Shown here piece by piece: positions 17,920 to 25,874 of a DNA stretch of 64,000 bases. Each line of letters begins with the position of its first letter. Positions within the stretch are counted from its first letter, which is position 1. Under the pieces are notes generated by a model that saw only the letters and a list, made by a program, of their open reading frames with translations, ran no database searches and was not told the DNA's origin. Origin of the DNA: Phosphoribacter sp037045045 (GTDB lineage: Bacteria; Actinomycetota; Actinomycetes; Actinomycetales; Dermatophilaceae); NCBI GenBank assembly GCA_037045045.1, contig JBAOHL010000005.1:372001-436000 (forward strand), read 5' to 3'. The position numbers and the translations under genes were made by a program.

Positions 17920-19013
17920 ACGAGCTACTCGCCCTGGACTTCATGCAGCGGGCGTTGCTGGCCGCCCTGCTCGTCGGCGTCAGCGCCCCGATGGTCGGGG
18001 TGTTCCTCCTGCAGCGGCGGCTCGCCCTCATCGGGGACGGCATGGGACATGTCGCCCTCACCGGGGTCGCCGTCGGCGTTCTCACCGGAGCCTCCCCCGT
18101 CGGCACGGCCCTCGCGGTGTCGGTCGCCGCCGCCGTCGTCATCGAACTCATCCGCGTCAAGGGGGGCGCCTCGGCCGATGTCGCACTGGCGGTGGTGTTC
18201 TACGGCGGCATCGCGGCGAGCGTCGTCATCATGAGCAAGGCGCCCCGTGGGTCCTCGGCGAGCCTGACGGCATACCTGTTCGGCTCCATCACCACGGTAG
18301 GACGGGACGATCTGGCCGTTTTCGGCGTGCTCGCCGTCGTCGTGCTCGCCGCGGTCACCGTGCTGCGCTGGCGGCTGTTCGCGGTGGCCAACGACGAGGA
18401 GTACGCCCGGGCCAGCGGGCTGCCGGTGCTCTCACTGAACCTCGCCCTGGCGATCCTCACCGCGGTCACCGTGGTCGTGTCGATGCGGGTCGTCGGGTTG
18501 CTGCTCATCAGCGCGCTGATGATCGTGCCGAATGCGGCGGCGGCGCAGGTGGCGCGCTCGTTCCGCGCCACGGGAGGGTATGCCGTCGCTCTCGGCGTGC
18601 TCAGCGCCGTCGGCGGTGTCGTCGTGTCGTTCTATGCGGACACTCCGTCTGGAGGCACCATCGTCTGCCTGTCGATCGCCGTGTTCCTCGTCCTGGCCCT
18701 GGGCCGGACCGCGGCCGACCGGGCCAGACGGGTGCGGCACAGCGAGGCCGAGGCCCATCCGCACGAACACGGACCGGGCTGCGGCCACGACACGGTGCCG
18801 CACGGCGACCACGTCGACTACCTGCACGACGGGCACCGCCATGCCGCCCACGAAGGGCACTACGACGAGCACGCTCCGCACGAGTCCGGGGCGGCTCCGG
18901 CCGGGCTGGCTGCCAGCGGGCCGCGACCGGCTCATGCCGCTGCGGCTGGGGCCGACGGCCCGAGTGCGGCCGTCGTCCGGGGGCGCGGCTCCGGCGAGGA
19001 GGCCCAGCAGTGA
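17916..19013 (+). CDS. znuB: Zinc ABC transporter permease with His-rich tail
   Basis: A 365-residue membrane permease of the ABC-3 family. About eight hydrophobic segments lie in the first 270 residues, with the motifs FLLQRRLALIGDGMGHVALTG and MRVVGLLLISALMIVPNAAA. The last roughly 90 residues form a hydrophilic tail with over a dozen His (HPHEHGPGCGHD, HDGHRHAAHEGHYDEHAPH), likely a cytoplasmic zinc-binding or sensing segment; typical ZnuB proteins are nearer 280 residues. The ATG overlaps the znuC stop (ATGA), and its own stop overlaps zur (GTGA). Confidence 0.92.
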   Translation: MNELLALDFMQRALLAALLVGVSAPMVGVFLLQRRLALIGDGMGHVALTGVAVGVLTGASPVGTALAVSVAAAVVIELIRVKGGASADVALAVVFYGGIAASVVIMSKAPRGSSASLTAYLFGSITTVGRDDLAVFGVLAVVVLAAVTVLRWRLFAVANDEEYARASGLPVLSLNLALAILTAVTVVVSMRVVGLLLISALMIVPNAAAAQVARSFRATGGYAVALGVLSAVGGVVVSFYADTPSGGTIVCLSIAVFLVLALGRTAADRARRVRHSEAEAHPHEHGPGCGHDTVPHGDHVDYLHDGHRHAAHEGHYDEHAPHESGAAPAGLAASGPRPAHAAAAGADGPSAAVVRGRGSGEEAQQ

Positions 19014-19414
19014 CCGGCCGCCGAGTGACCCGCCAGCGGGCCGCGGTCGCCGAGCTGCTCCAGCGCACCGAGGAGTTCGTCTCGGCCCAGGACGTGCACG
19101 CGCGGCTACGCGGGGCCGGCCAGTCCGTCGGCTTGGCGACGGTGTACCGCACACTTGCCGCGATGGCCGCGGACGGCGAGCTGGACCTACTCCGCACCGA
19201 GGACGGGGAGGCGGCATACCGGCGCTGCACGAACGACCACCACCACCACGTCGTCTGCCGCGGTTGCGGCTACACCGTCGAGGTGAACGGCCCGGCGGTC
19301 GAGGCCTGGGCGGCCGAACTCGGTGCGCGACACGGGTTCTCGCACGTGCGCCATACCGTCGAGATCAGCGGCACCTGCCAGGCGTGCACCGCGGCCACGT
19401 CGCCGTCGAGCTAG
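19010..19414 (+). CDS. zur: Zinc uptake regulator Zur (Fur family)
   Basis: A 134-residue Fur-family repressor. The winged-helix N-terminus (TRQRAAVAELLQ, VGLATVYRTLAAMA) recognises DNA. The metal sites are visible as a HHHH run (NDHHHHVVC) and the structural-zinc cysteines CRGCG and CQACT. It would bind the box at 16184-16198 when zinc is plentiful and shut off znuACB-zur, including itself. GTG at 19010 overlaps the znuB stop by 4 bases. Its TAG stop lies in the first unit of the 20-bp array. The operon context separates it from iron-sensing Fur. Confidence 0.93.
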   Translation: MTGRRVTRQRAAVAELLQRTEEFVSAQDVHARLRGAGQSVGLATVYRTLAAMAADGELDLLRTEDGEAAYRRCTNDHHHHVVCRGCGYTVEVNGPAVEAWAAELGARHGFSHVRHTVEISGTCQACTAATSPSS

Positions 19415-19592
19415 GCACTGGGCACGTCGACTAGGCGCTGGGCAGGTCGACTAGGCGCTGGGCAGGTCGACTAGGCGCTGGGCAGGTCGAACTAGGCGCT
19501 GGGCACGTCGACTAGGCGCTGGGCAGGTCGACTAGGCGCTGGGCACGTCGACTAGGCGCTGGGCAGGTCGAACTAGGCGCTGGGCAGGTCGA
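19411..19592. repeat. 20-bp tandem array between zur and uppS
   Basis: Nine units of ctaggcgctgggcaggtcga cover 182 bases, with two single-base (a) insertions and c/g changes in a few units. The zur stop codon TAG is in the first unit and the uppS stop (minus strand TAG) is in the last. Read on the minus strand each unit encodes the end of uppS (VDLPSA then stop), so the array looks like an expansion of the uppS 3' end. Confidence 0.96.
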
Positions 19593-20353
19593 CCGCCCCG
19601 CCGTAGCGCCGGTCGCGGCGGGCGTAGGTCTCGATGGCGGCCCACAGGTGGCGCCGGTCGACGTCGGGCCACAAGGTGTCGAGGAACACGAGTTCGGCGT
19701 AGGCGGACTGCCACAGCAGGAAGTTCGAAGTGCGCTGCTCCCCCGACGTGCGGATGAACAGGTCGACGTCGGGCATCGTCGAGCTCGGCGAGGAACCGCC
19801 CGATGGTCCGTTCGTCGATGGACGAGGGCTTGAGCCGCCCGGACGCGACCTGGGCGGCGATCTGCTGGACCGCGTCGGCGATCTCGGCCCGGCCGCCGTA
19901 GTTGACGCAGAAGTGCAGGGTGAGGCCGGTGTTGTGCTGGGTCAGGTCCTGGGCCACTTCGAGCTCGTGGATGACCGAGCGCCACAGCCGCGGCCGACGC
20001 CCGACCCATCGCATCCGCACACCCCAGGCGTGGAGTTGGTCGCGTCGTCGCCGGATGACCTCGCGGTTGAACCCCATGAGGAAGCGCACCTCGTCCGGGG
20101 ACCGGCGCCAGTTCTCGGTGGAGAAGGCGTACGCCGACAGGTGCTGGACGCCGATCTCGATGGCCCCGGCGACGACGTCGAGCAGCGCCGCCTCGCCGGC
20201 CTCGTGGCCCGCTGTCCGGGGTAGCCCGCGCGCATTGGCCCACCGACCGTTGCCGTCCATGACGACGGCGACGTGCCGGGGCACGAGGTCGGCCGGCAGC
20301 GGCGGGGGCCGGACGCCGCTCGGGTGGGCGAAGGGGGGCTGGTACCCGCTCAC
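19573..20353 (-). CDS. uppS: Undecaprenyl diphosphate synthase UppS, with apparent frameshift
   Basis: This encodes a cis-prenyltransferase that makes the C55 lipid carrier for cell-wall synthesis. The N-terminal part reads VVMDGNGRWANARG, the catalytic motif, followed by HLSAYAFSTENWRRS and LHFCVNYGGRAEI. After AELDD the frame is lost: the conserved MPDVDLFIRTSGEQRTSN and LWPDVDRRHLWAA segments lie in another frame, starting at 19776. A 2-base loss (or 1-base gain) at about 19777-19786 explains it. It is either an assembly error or a real mutation; because the enzyme is normally essential, an error or a second synthase elsewhere is likely. The GTG start overlaps the recO stop as GTGA. Confidence 0.85.
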
Positions 20354-21108
20354 ACCGACCCCCGCGGGCCGTTGGCGGATCGTTCGCGTTCGACGTGGCG
20401 CAGCGAGCGCACGCCACGCTCGAGGTGCCACTGCAGGAACGCCGAGACCAGTCCGCCGCCTTCGCGCCGCTGCGCCGGGTCGCTGGCGTCCGCGCTGACC
20501 CAGTCGCCGGTGAGCAAGGCGGCGAGCAGCCGCAACGTCGCCGGCGCGGGGGCGGCCGAACCAGGCGGACGGCACACCGGACACACGACTCCCCCGGCGG
20601 CGACGTTGAACGCGCCGAACGGGCCGGGTGACCCGCAAATCGCGCAGTCGTGAAAGCTCGGCGCCCAGCCGGCGACGGCGAGCGCACGAAGCAGGTAGGC
20701 GTCGAGAACCAGCCCTGGGTCGTGTTCGGCCGCGGCGAGGGCGGCGAGGGCGCCGGCGACGAGCAGGTACTGCTGGGTGGCCGGTTCGTGCTCCTCGGTG
20801 AGCCGATCGGCGGTCTCGACGACGGCCGTGGCCGCCGTGTACGCCGCATAGTCGGTGCAGATCGGATCGCCGTGCGGCGCAAGGGTCTCGGCCTGTGTCA
20901 CGGTGTCGAGGTTGCGGCCCTCGTAGCACTGCAGATCGACGACCATGAACGGTTCGAGCCGGGCCCCGAAACGCGAGGAGGTCCGCCGGACGCCCTTGGC
21001 GACGGTGCGCACCTTGCCCCGGGTGCGCGTCAGCACGGTGATGATGCGGTCGGCCTCACCCAACTTGTGGGTCCGCAGGACGACCGCCTCGTCACGGTAG
21101 AGAGGCAC
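20350..21108 (-). CDS. recO: DNA repair protein RecO
   Basis: A 252-residue RecO that helps load RecA on SSB-coated DNA in the RecFOR pathway. The N-terminal OB-fold reads YRDEAVVLRTHKLGEADRIITVLTRTRGKV, then KGVRRTSSRFGARLEPF. A central helical domain follows. The C-terminal zinc-finger-like CAICG...CPVC pair is present. I chose GTG 21108 because MPLYRDEAVVLRT-type starts are normal for the family; the longer reading back to 21306 adds an unlike, Arg/Gly-rich segment. It is coupled to uppS by a GTGA overlap. Confidence 0.94.
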   Translation of the reverse strand: MPLYRDEAVVLRTHKLGEADRIITVLTRTRGKVRTVAKGVRRTSSRFGARLEPFMVVDLQCYEGRNLDTVTQAETLAPHGDPICTDYAAYTAATAVVETADRLTEEHEPATQQYLLVAGALAALAAAEHDPGLVLDAYLLRALAVAGWAPSFHDCAICGSPGPFGAFNVAAGGVVCPVCRPPGSAAPAPATLRLLAALLTGDWVSADASDPAQRREGGGLVSAFLQWHLERGVRSLRHVERERSANGPRGSV

Positions 21109-21318
21109 GGGGCCATTGTCGCCGGTCTCGTCCGGGGCTGTGTACACCGCGCCGATCTGCCGCTGGTGGCGTGAACTGCGCCGGGCATTACCGCCGGTCG
21201 GGACCGATCCCCGGCGGGTGGCGTGATGTGCGCCGGGGAATACCGCCAGCCGGGGACCGGCCGTTCCGACCCGCGAGAACGGTTCGGGCCCGGACCACCC
21301 GGACACCGCCCGACTCGG

Positions 21319-22431
21319 TCACGCCGACCGGCCCGGGGTGCTCGTGACGAGGTCCGCAGAGACGTTGACCCTGCCCAGGCGTTCGGTCACCTCGCGCATT
21401 CCGGGGGCCGATGTCGCGTTAGTCAGCCACCACTTGAGTTCGGCGGCCGCAATGACGTAGCCGTATCCGGTGGGGTCGGTTACCGCGGCATACCCCGTCG
21501 AATAGGCCGTTTCGTGGTGCCCTGGGCTCACGGCCACGGTTCGATCGGTGTTGCCGGCGCCGAAGCGGACGAACCAGGTCCGGCGCGGGCCGGCGAGGTC
21601 CTCCGGTAGCCGATGGACGAGGGCGACGGCGTCATGGTCGTCGTAGCCGTCGCCGCGCACCCGATCGCCCATCAGCCGGGCCAGGGTTGGCGCCTCGATG
21701 GTGACGAGCGAGGCGCGCCGCAACCACGGTGCCAAACGCTCCATCGTCACGTATTCGTCGATGCGGTGCGGAACGACGTCGAGACTGATCGGCACGCCGG
21801 CGTCGTGGGCGATGCCCATCGCCAGATCGACCGCAGCCGCGGATCCGGCATTGAGCAGGGCATACCCGTCGACGACCAGCGCGTCGACGGTGGCGATGGT
21901 CGCGTCGTACCTGCCCACGAGGTGGCGGGTCAGCCGGTCGTACGGGGAGGGCGACTGGGCGACCAACAGACGGGTTCCTGCCGAGCGTTCGGTCTGACCC
22001 GCGTCCCGCACCACGAGGACGACCCCGTTGGCCATGTCCGTCATCGGCTCCAGACACGGCACTGCCCCGATCTGGCGGCAGCGCTGCTCGATCTGCCCGG
22101 TCCAGCCGTCGTTGCCGACGGCAGCGACGACAGACACCTCCGCAAAGTGGGACACCGCGGCCTCGGCGAACCCCATCGCCGTGCCACCGATCCGCAGGCT
22201 GATCGACGTGGTTTCGTGGTGATCGCGCCACAGGTCGACGAACCTCTTGCGGTGCAACGTCGCCCGGATGTCGATGCGCGCGTCGCCGATGACGCAGACC
22301 CGAAAGCGCTTGGCCTGCAGGGGTGCCGACGCGATGAGGGCCGCCGGGCTGGGCACGGCGTGCCGACCACTCGGGCAAGTCCGCCCGAGTGGGCTCGCTG
22401 CGTGGTGAGATGTCGACGGGTTCTGGGTCAT
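21319..22431 (-). CDS. PfkB-family kinase-like protein with altered active-site motif
   Basis: A 370-residue protein with PfkB/ribokinase fold features: FRVCVIGDARIDI at the start, the first signature region SLRIGGTAMGFAEAAVSHFAEVSVVAAVGNDGWTG, then VVDGYALLNAG and PISLDVVPHR. The second signature, normally DTTGAGDxF with the catalytic Asp, reads TDPTGYGYVIAAAEL (codons near 21460-21490): the Asp is Tyr. The protein may be inactive or use another base, or be a binding or regulatory paralogue. Substrate is unknown. ATG 22431 has GGAG about 8 bases upstream. It is divergent from the alkB-like gene, with about 200 bases between them. Confidence 0.75.
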   Translation of the reverse strand: MTQNPSTSHHAASPLGRTCPSGRHAVPSPAALIASAPLQAKRFRVCVIGDARIDIRATLHRKRFVDLWRDHHETTSISLRIGGTAMGFAEAAVSHFAEVSVVAAVGNDGWTGQIEQRCRQIGAVPCLEPMTDMANGVVLVVRDAGQTERSAGTRLLVAQSPSPYDRLTRHLVGRYDATIATVDALVVDGYALLNAGSAAAVDLAMGIAHDAGVPISLDVVPHRIDEYVTMERLAPWLRRASLVTIEAPTLARLMGDRVRGDGYDDHDAVALVHRLPEDLAGPRRTWFVRFGAGNTDRTVAVSPGHHETAYSTGYAAVTDPTGYGYVIAAAELKWWLTNATSAPGMREVTERLGRVNVSADLVTSTPGRSA

Positions 22432-22603
22432 GCGACCGCTCCGACGAGGCCGAGGAACTTCGGAGGAGGGTGGCTCCGGAACCAGGGTAGCCCCGTCGCG
22501 CAGCTGGTGAGGGGTCAGAGCGCTTGTCGGTTTTGTCGGCCTGCTCCGAAACGGACCGACCGGCAGTGTCGGCGGGTCGGCAGAGCGTCGGACGAACCTC
22601 TCT

Positions 22604-22625
22604 TCGAACATTCGTACGATACGAT
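22604..22625 (+). promoter_or_regulatory. LexA-type SOS box and -10 hexamer of the alkB gene
   Basis: TCGAACATTCGTACGA (22604-22619) matches the actinobacterial LexA operator TCGAAC-N4-GTTCGA except for one base. TACGAT (22620-22625) overlaps its edge and ends 6 bases before the ATG at 22632. LexA bound here would block transcription, so the gene is predicted to be DNA-damage inducible. Confidence 0.72.
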
Positions 22626-22631
22626 GGGGCG

Positions 22632-23264
22632 ATGGGCGCCAGCCGGCAATCCTCGCTGCTCGATCTCGCGGGCGAGCCCCATCTCGGCCTGCTCGGCGAG
22701 ACGGTCGGACGCGTCCACCTCGCTCACCGGGCCTGGGTGGACGCGCGACCGGGGTGGCTGCAGGGGTCCGACGCGGTATTCGACGAGCTCGCCCGGCGGG
22801 TCCCGTGGCAGGCAGAGCGGCGCCGCATGTACGACTCGGTCGTCGACGTCCCCCGCCTCACCCGCTTCTACTCGGCCGGAGAACGGCTGCCCCTGCCGAT
22901 CCTCGACGAGGCCCGCGAGCGGCTCGGGGCCCACTACGGCGCCGAACTCGGCGAGCCCTTCACCACCGCGGGCATGTGCCTCTACCGCGACGGACGTGAC
23001 AGCGTTGCCTGGCACGGTGATCGCATCGGTCGCGGGGCCACGGCCGACACTATGGTCGCAATCCTCTCGCTCGGCGCAGCACGGGTCCTCGCCCTGCGCC
23101 CGCGCGGGGGCGGGGCCACGGCATACCGGATCGCCCTCGGCCACGGCGACCTGCTCGTGATGGGCGGCTCCTGCCAACGGACCTGGGAACATGCCATCCC
23201 GAAGACGGCCAAGCGGGTCGGCCCGCGGATCTCGGTGCAGTTCCGCCCGGCCGGGGTGCGCTAA
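22632..23264 (+). CDS. AlkB-family Fe(II)/2-oxoglutarate DNA-repair dioxygenase
   Basis: A 210-residue oxygenase of the AlkB family, which removes N-alkyl groups from DNA or RNA bases by oxidation. Iron ligands are the His and Asp of VAWHGDRIG and the distal His in CQRTWEHAIPKT. The 2-oxoglutarate-binding arginines are in GPRISVQFRPA. FYSAGERLPLP and CLYRDGRDSVAWH are typical of bacterial AlkB. It begins at ATG 22632, preceded by the LexA-type box and TACGAT, with no ribosome site, hence a probable leaderless mRNA. The next 516 bases downstream are repeats, not genes. Confidence 0.9.
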   Translation: MGASRQSSLLDLAGEPHLGLLGETVGRVHLAHRAWVDARPGWLQGSDAVFDELARRVPWQAERRRMYDSVVDVPRLTRFYSAGERLPLPILDEARERLGAHYGAELGEPFTTAGMCLYRDGRDSVAWHGDRIGRGATADTMVAILSLGAARVLALRPRGGGATAYRIALGHGDLLVMGGSCQRTWEHAIPKTAKRVGPRISVQFRPAGVR

Positions 23265-23310
23265 CTCCCGGTGGCCCACGGCGGGCCCGGCGCCGGTCGC
23301 CTCCCGCCCT

Positions 23311-23775
23311 CGCGAGCCACGCTCCCACGGCACCTCCTGGGTCCCGCCGAGTGGAGCCGAACAGGTGGTTTCCAGCCCGCGAAGGAGCACTTCGGCTCCA
23401 CTCGCCAGAGGCCAGGCGCTCCGGCGCCGGTCAGTCGCTCCGGCGGCGGTTGCCCCGCCCCCGCGAGCCACGCACCCCAGGCCGTCCTGGGTCCCGCCGA
23501 GTGGAGCCGAACAGGTGGTTCCCAGCCCGCGAAGGAGCACTTCGGCTCCACTCGCCAAAGGTCAGGCGCTCCGGCGGCGGTTGCCCCGCCCCCGCGAGCC
23601 ACGCTCCCACGGCACATCCTGGGTCCCGCCGAGTGGAGCCGAACAGGTGGTTCCCAGCCCGCGAAGGAGCACTTCGGCTCCACCCGCCAGAGGTCAGGCG
23701 CTCCGGCGCCAAAGGTCAGCCGCTCCGGCGCCAAAGGCCAGCCGGCCCGGCGCCAGAGGTCAGGCGGCGCAGGGT
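23311..23775. repeat. Three large hairpin-bearing direct repeats plus a 22-bp array
   Basis: Three repeats start at 23311, 23462 and 23593 (periods about 151 and 131). Each contains a 14-bp inverted repeat: cgagtggagccgaa (23348-23361, 23498-23511, 23630-23643) and its complement (23391-23404, 23541-23554, 23673-23686) around a 29-base loop; the third copy has one change. A 22-bp unit repeats at about 23689-23775. This fills the gene-free stretch 23265-23780 between the convergent alkB and leuA genes. I see no transposase or coding potential that survives inspection. Confidence 0.92.
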
Positions 23776-23780
23776 CCGGG

Positions 23781-25523
23781 TCAGCGCTCGTCGCGCAATG
23801 CCCGGTTGACGGCGGAGACGACAGCCTTGAGCGAGGCAGTGACGATCGAGGAGTCGATGCCGACGCCCCAGAGCACCCGCTCCCCCACGGCGCATTCGAC
23901 GTACGCCGCCGCCTTGGCGTCGCCGCCTGCCGACATCGCGTGCTCGGCGTAGTCGAGGACCCGCACATCGATCCCCCGCCCGGCCAGCACCTGGCAGAAC
24001 GCCGCGATCGGCCCGTTGCCCGAGGCTTCCAGGACCGTGACGTCGGTGCCTGGCTCGCTGCGGTCGCGCAGTCCGATGGTCAGGTGGGTGTCGCCGTCCT
24101 CCTCGGTATCGATCCGGGCCGAGGCCAACCGGAAGCGGCCCCAGGGGTTGCCCGGTGTCGGCAGGTACTCGTCCTCGAAGGTCGCCCAGAGTTGGGCCGG
24201 GGTGACCTCGCCACCGTCCTGGTCGACGCCGCTCTGGACGACACCGGAGAACTCGATCTGCAGCCGGCGCGGCAGCTCCATGCCGCGTTCGGTCTTCATC
24301 AGGTAGGCCACGCCGCCCTTGCCCGATTGGCTGTTGACCCGGACGACGGCCTCGTAGGAACGGCCGAGGTCATGCGGGTCGATCGGCAGGTACGGCACCG
24401 CCCAAGGGATGTCGTCGACGCCGACGCCGGCCGCGGTGGCGTCCCGCTGCAGCCACTCGAAGCCCTTTTTGATCGCGTCCTGGTGCGATCCCGAGAACGC
24501 CGTAAACACGAGGTCCCCGCCGTAGGGGTGGCGTTCGTGGACCGGGATCTGGTTGCAGTGCTCGACGGTGCGGCGGATCTCGTCGATGTCGGAGAAGTCG
24601 ATCTGCGGGTCGACGCCCTGGCTGTAGAGGTTGAGGCCCATCGTCACGAGGTCGACGTTGCCGGTGCGTTCGCCGTTACCGAACAGGCACCCCTCGATGC
24701 GGTCCGCCCCCGCGAGCAACCCGAGTTCGGCGGCGGCCACCCCCGTGCCGCGGTCGTTGTGCGGGTGCAGCGACACGACGAGCGACTCGCGCCGGTCGAG
24801 GTGGCGGATCATCCACTCGATGGAATCGGCATACACGTTGGGCGTGGCCATCTCGACCGTCGCGGGGAGGTTGACGATCATCTTGTGGTCGGGCGTCGGG
24901 TCGATGACCTCGATGACGGCATTGCACACGTCCATGGCGAAGTCGAGCTCGGTGCCGGTGTAGGACTCCGGCGAGTACTCGTAGAAGATGTCGGTCTCGG
25001 GGATGGTCTCCTCGAGCTTCTTGCACAGCCGGGCGCCCTGGACCGCGATGTCGACGATCCCCTCGCGGTCCAGCCCGAAGACCACCCGCCGCTGCAGCGC
25101 CGAGGTCGAGTTGTAGAAGTGCACGATGGCCTGGCGGGCTCCGCGGATGGCGTCGTAGGTCCGCTCGACGAGGTGGTCGCGGCACTGGGTGAGCACCTGG
25201 ATCGTCACGTCGTCGGGTATGCGTCCGGTGTCGATGAGTTCCCGACAGAAGTTGTAGTCGGTGTCGCTGGCCGACGGGAAGCCGACCTCGATCTCCTTGT
25301 AGCCCATCCGCACGAGCAGGTCGAACATCCGCAGCTTGCGCTCGGAGTTCATCGGGTCGATGAGCGCCTGGTTGCCGTCGCGCAGGTCCACGGCGGCCCA
25401 ACGAGGGGCCTGGGTGATCCGTGCCAACGGCCAGGTGCGGTCGGGCAACTCGACGTGCACCTGCTCGTGGAAGGGCAGGTACTTGCGAAACGGCATTCCG
25501 GAAGTGGTCTGTGGGTGGCGCAT
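23781..25523 (-). CDS. leuA: 2-Isopropylmalate synthase
   Basis: A 580-residue enzyme for the first committed step of leucine synthesis: acetyl-CoA plus 2-oxoisovalerate to 2-isopropylmalate. The HMGL-like TIM barrel shows VDLRDGNQALIDPMN, HNDRGTGVAAAELGLLAGADRIEG, and GERTGNVDL. The C-terminal allosteric domain (about residues 450-570) that senses leucine is present, ending in VVSAVNRALRDER. It has the long actinobacterial form. ATG 25523 has a GAGGA ribosome site about 9 bases upstream. A leader peptide and pairing segments precede it, so leucine-responsive attenuation is likely. Confidence 0.96.
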   Translation of the reverse strand: MRHPQTTSGMPFRKYLPFHEQVHVELPDRTWPLARITQAPRWAAVDLRDGNQALIDPMNSERKLRMFDLLVRMGYKEIEVGFPSASDTDYNFCRELIDTGRIPDDVTIQVLTQCRDHLVERTYDAIRGARQAIVHFYNSTSALQRRVVFGLDREGIVDIAVQGARLCKKLEETIPETDIFYEYSPESYTGTELDFAMDVCNAVIEVIDPTPDHKMIVNLPATVEMATPNVYADSIEWMIRHLDRRESLVVSLHPHNDRGTGVAAAELGLLAGADRIEGCLFGNGERTGNVDLVTMGLNLYSQGVDPQIDFSDIDEIRRTVEHCNQIPVHERHPYGGDLVFTAFSGSHQDAIKKGFEWLQRDATAAGVGVDDIPWAVPYLPIDPHDLGRSYEAVVRVNSQSGKGGVAYLMKTERGMELPRRLQIEFSGVVQSGVDQDGGEVTPAQLWATFEDEYLPTPGNPWGRFRLASARIDTEEDGDTHLTIGLRDRSEPGTDVTVLEASGNGPIAAFCQVLAGRGIDVRVLDYAEHAMSAGGDAKAAAYVECAVGERVLWGVGIDSSIVTASLKAVVSAVNRALRDER

Positions 25524-25533
25524 GGCTCGGGTT

Positions 25534-25612
25534 CCTCGTCAGGGTCGGTGCGGGCTGCGGCCGGGCACGACGGGCTCCGCGACGAGGGGGCCGTCAGATC
25601 AGGCCTCGCCGC
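25534..25612 (-). promoter_or_regulatory. leuA leader: mutually exclusive pairing segments
   Basis: On the minus strand GCGGCGAGG (25612-25604, end of the leader peptide), CCTCGTCGC (25587-25579) and GACGAGG (25540-25534, over the leuA ribosome site) compete: the middle strand can pair with either flank. This is the layout of an attenuator; which pairing turns leuA on is not resolved by eye. Confidence 0.5.
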
Positions 25613-25640
25613 GGCGGGGAAGCAGGAGCACCGGCGCCAC
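25599..25640 (-). CDS. leuL: Putative leuA leader peptide (13 residues, three consecutive Leu)
   Basis: The frame reads V-A-P-V-L-L-L-P-R-R-G-E-A then TGA, starting at GTG 25640. Three leucine codons in a row, 59 bases downstream a leuA ribosome site, and a TACCCT hexamer ending 6 bases before the GTG all fit a leucine-sensing leader peptide with a leaderless start. Leucine-attenuator peptides upstream of leuA are known in actinobacteria. It is too short for statistical gene finding; the case rests on composition and position. Confidence 0.6.
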   Translation of the reverse strand: MAPVLLLPRRGEA

Positions 25641-25646
25641 GGTGGC

Positions 25647-25677
25647 AGGGTATGCCGTCGGCCCGCCCCTCGTCCAA
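25647..25677 (-). promoter_or_regulatory. leuL-leuA promoter
   Basis: The -10 TACCCT (25647-25652) lies inside GGCATACCCT, a copy of the dispersed motif. A TTGGAC (25672-25677) is a -35 candidate at a rather long 19-base spacing. The rest of the gap to 25874 shows only a short AT-rich patch around 25750-25785 that may hold the promoter of the protease gene. Confidence 0.5.
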
Positions 25678-25874
25678 CCGCTCGCCCACCGATGCCCAAC
25701 CTCCGGTCCTGCAGGCCTGCGACAGGGTCCGCCCTGGGGCCGGCGGGGCGTGTATTTTGCCGGTGTGTCGCGTCTCATTAGAGCGACCCGTCCAGCGACG
25801 TCCGCCGCCGCACCCCGACCACGGCGCTCGCGAGCGACCGTCGACTGCTCAGCCGGTGTGAGAAGGAGCCCGCG

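Noticed and set aside
19411..19592. 20-bp repeats as a small CRISPR-like or origin iteron array
   Set aside because: No spacers, no replication genes next to it; the unit matches the uppS 3' end.
23271..25781. Plus-strand frame of about 836 codons over the repeats and leuA
   Set aside because: Antisense to leuA, and its N-terminal part just translates the direct repeats.
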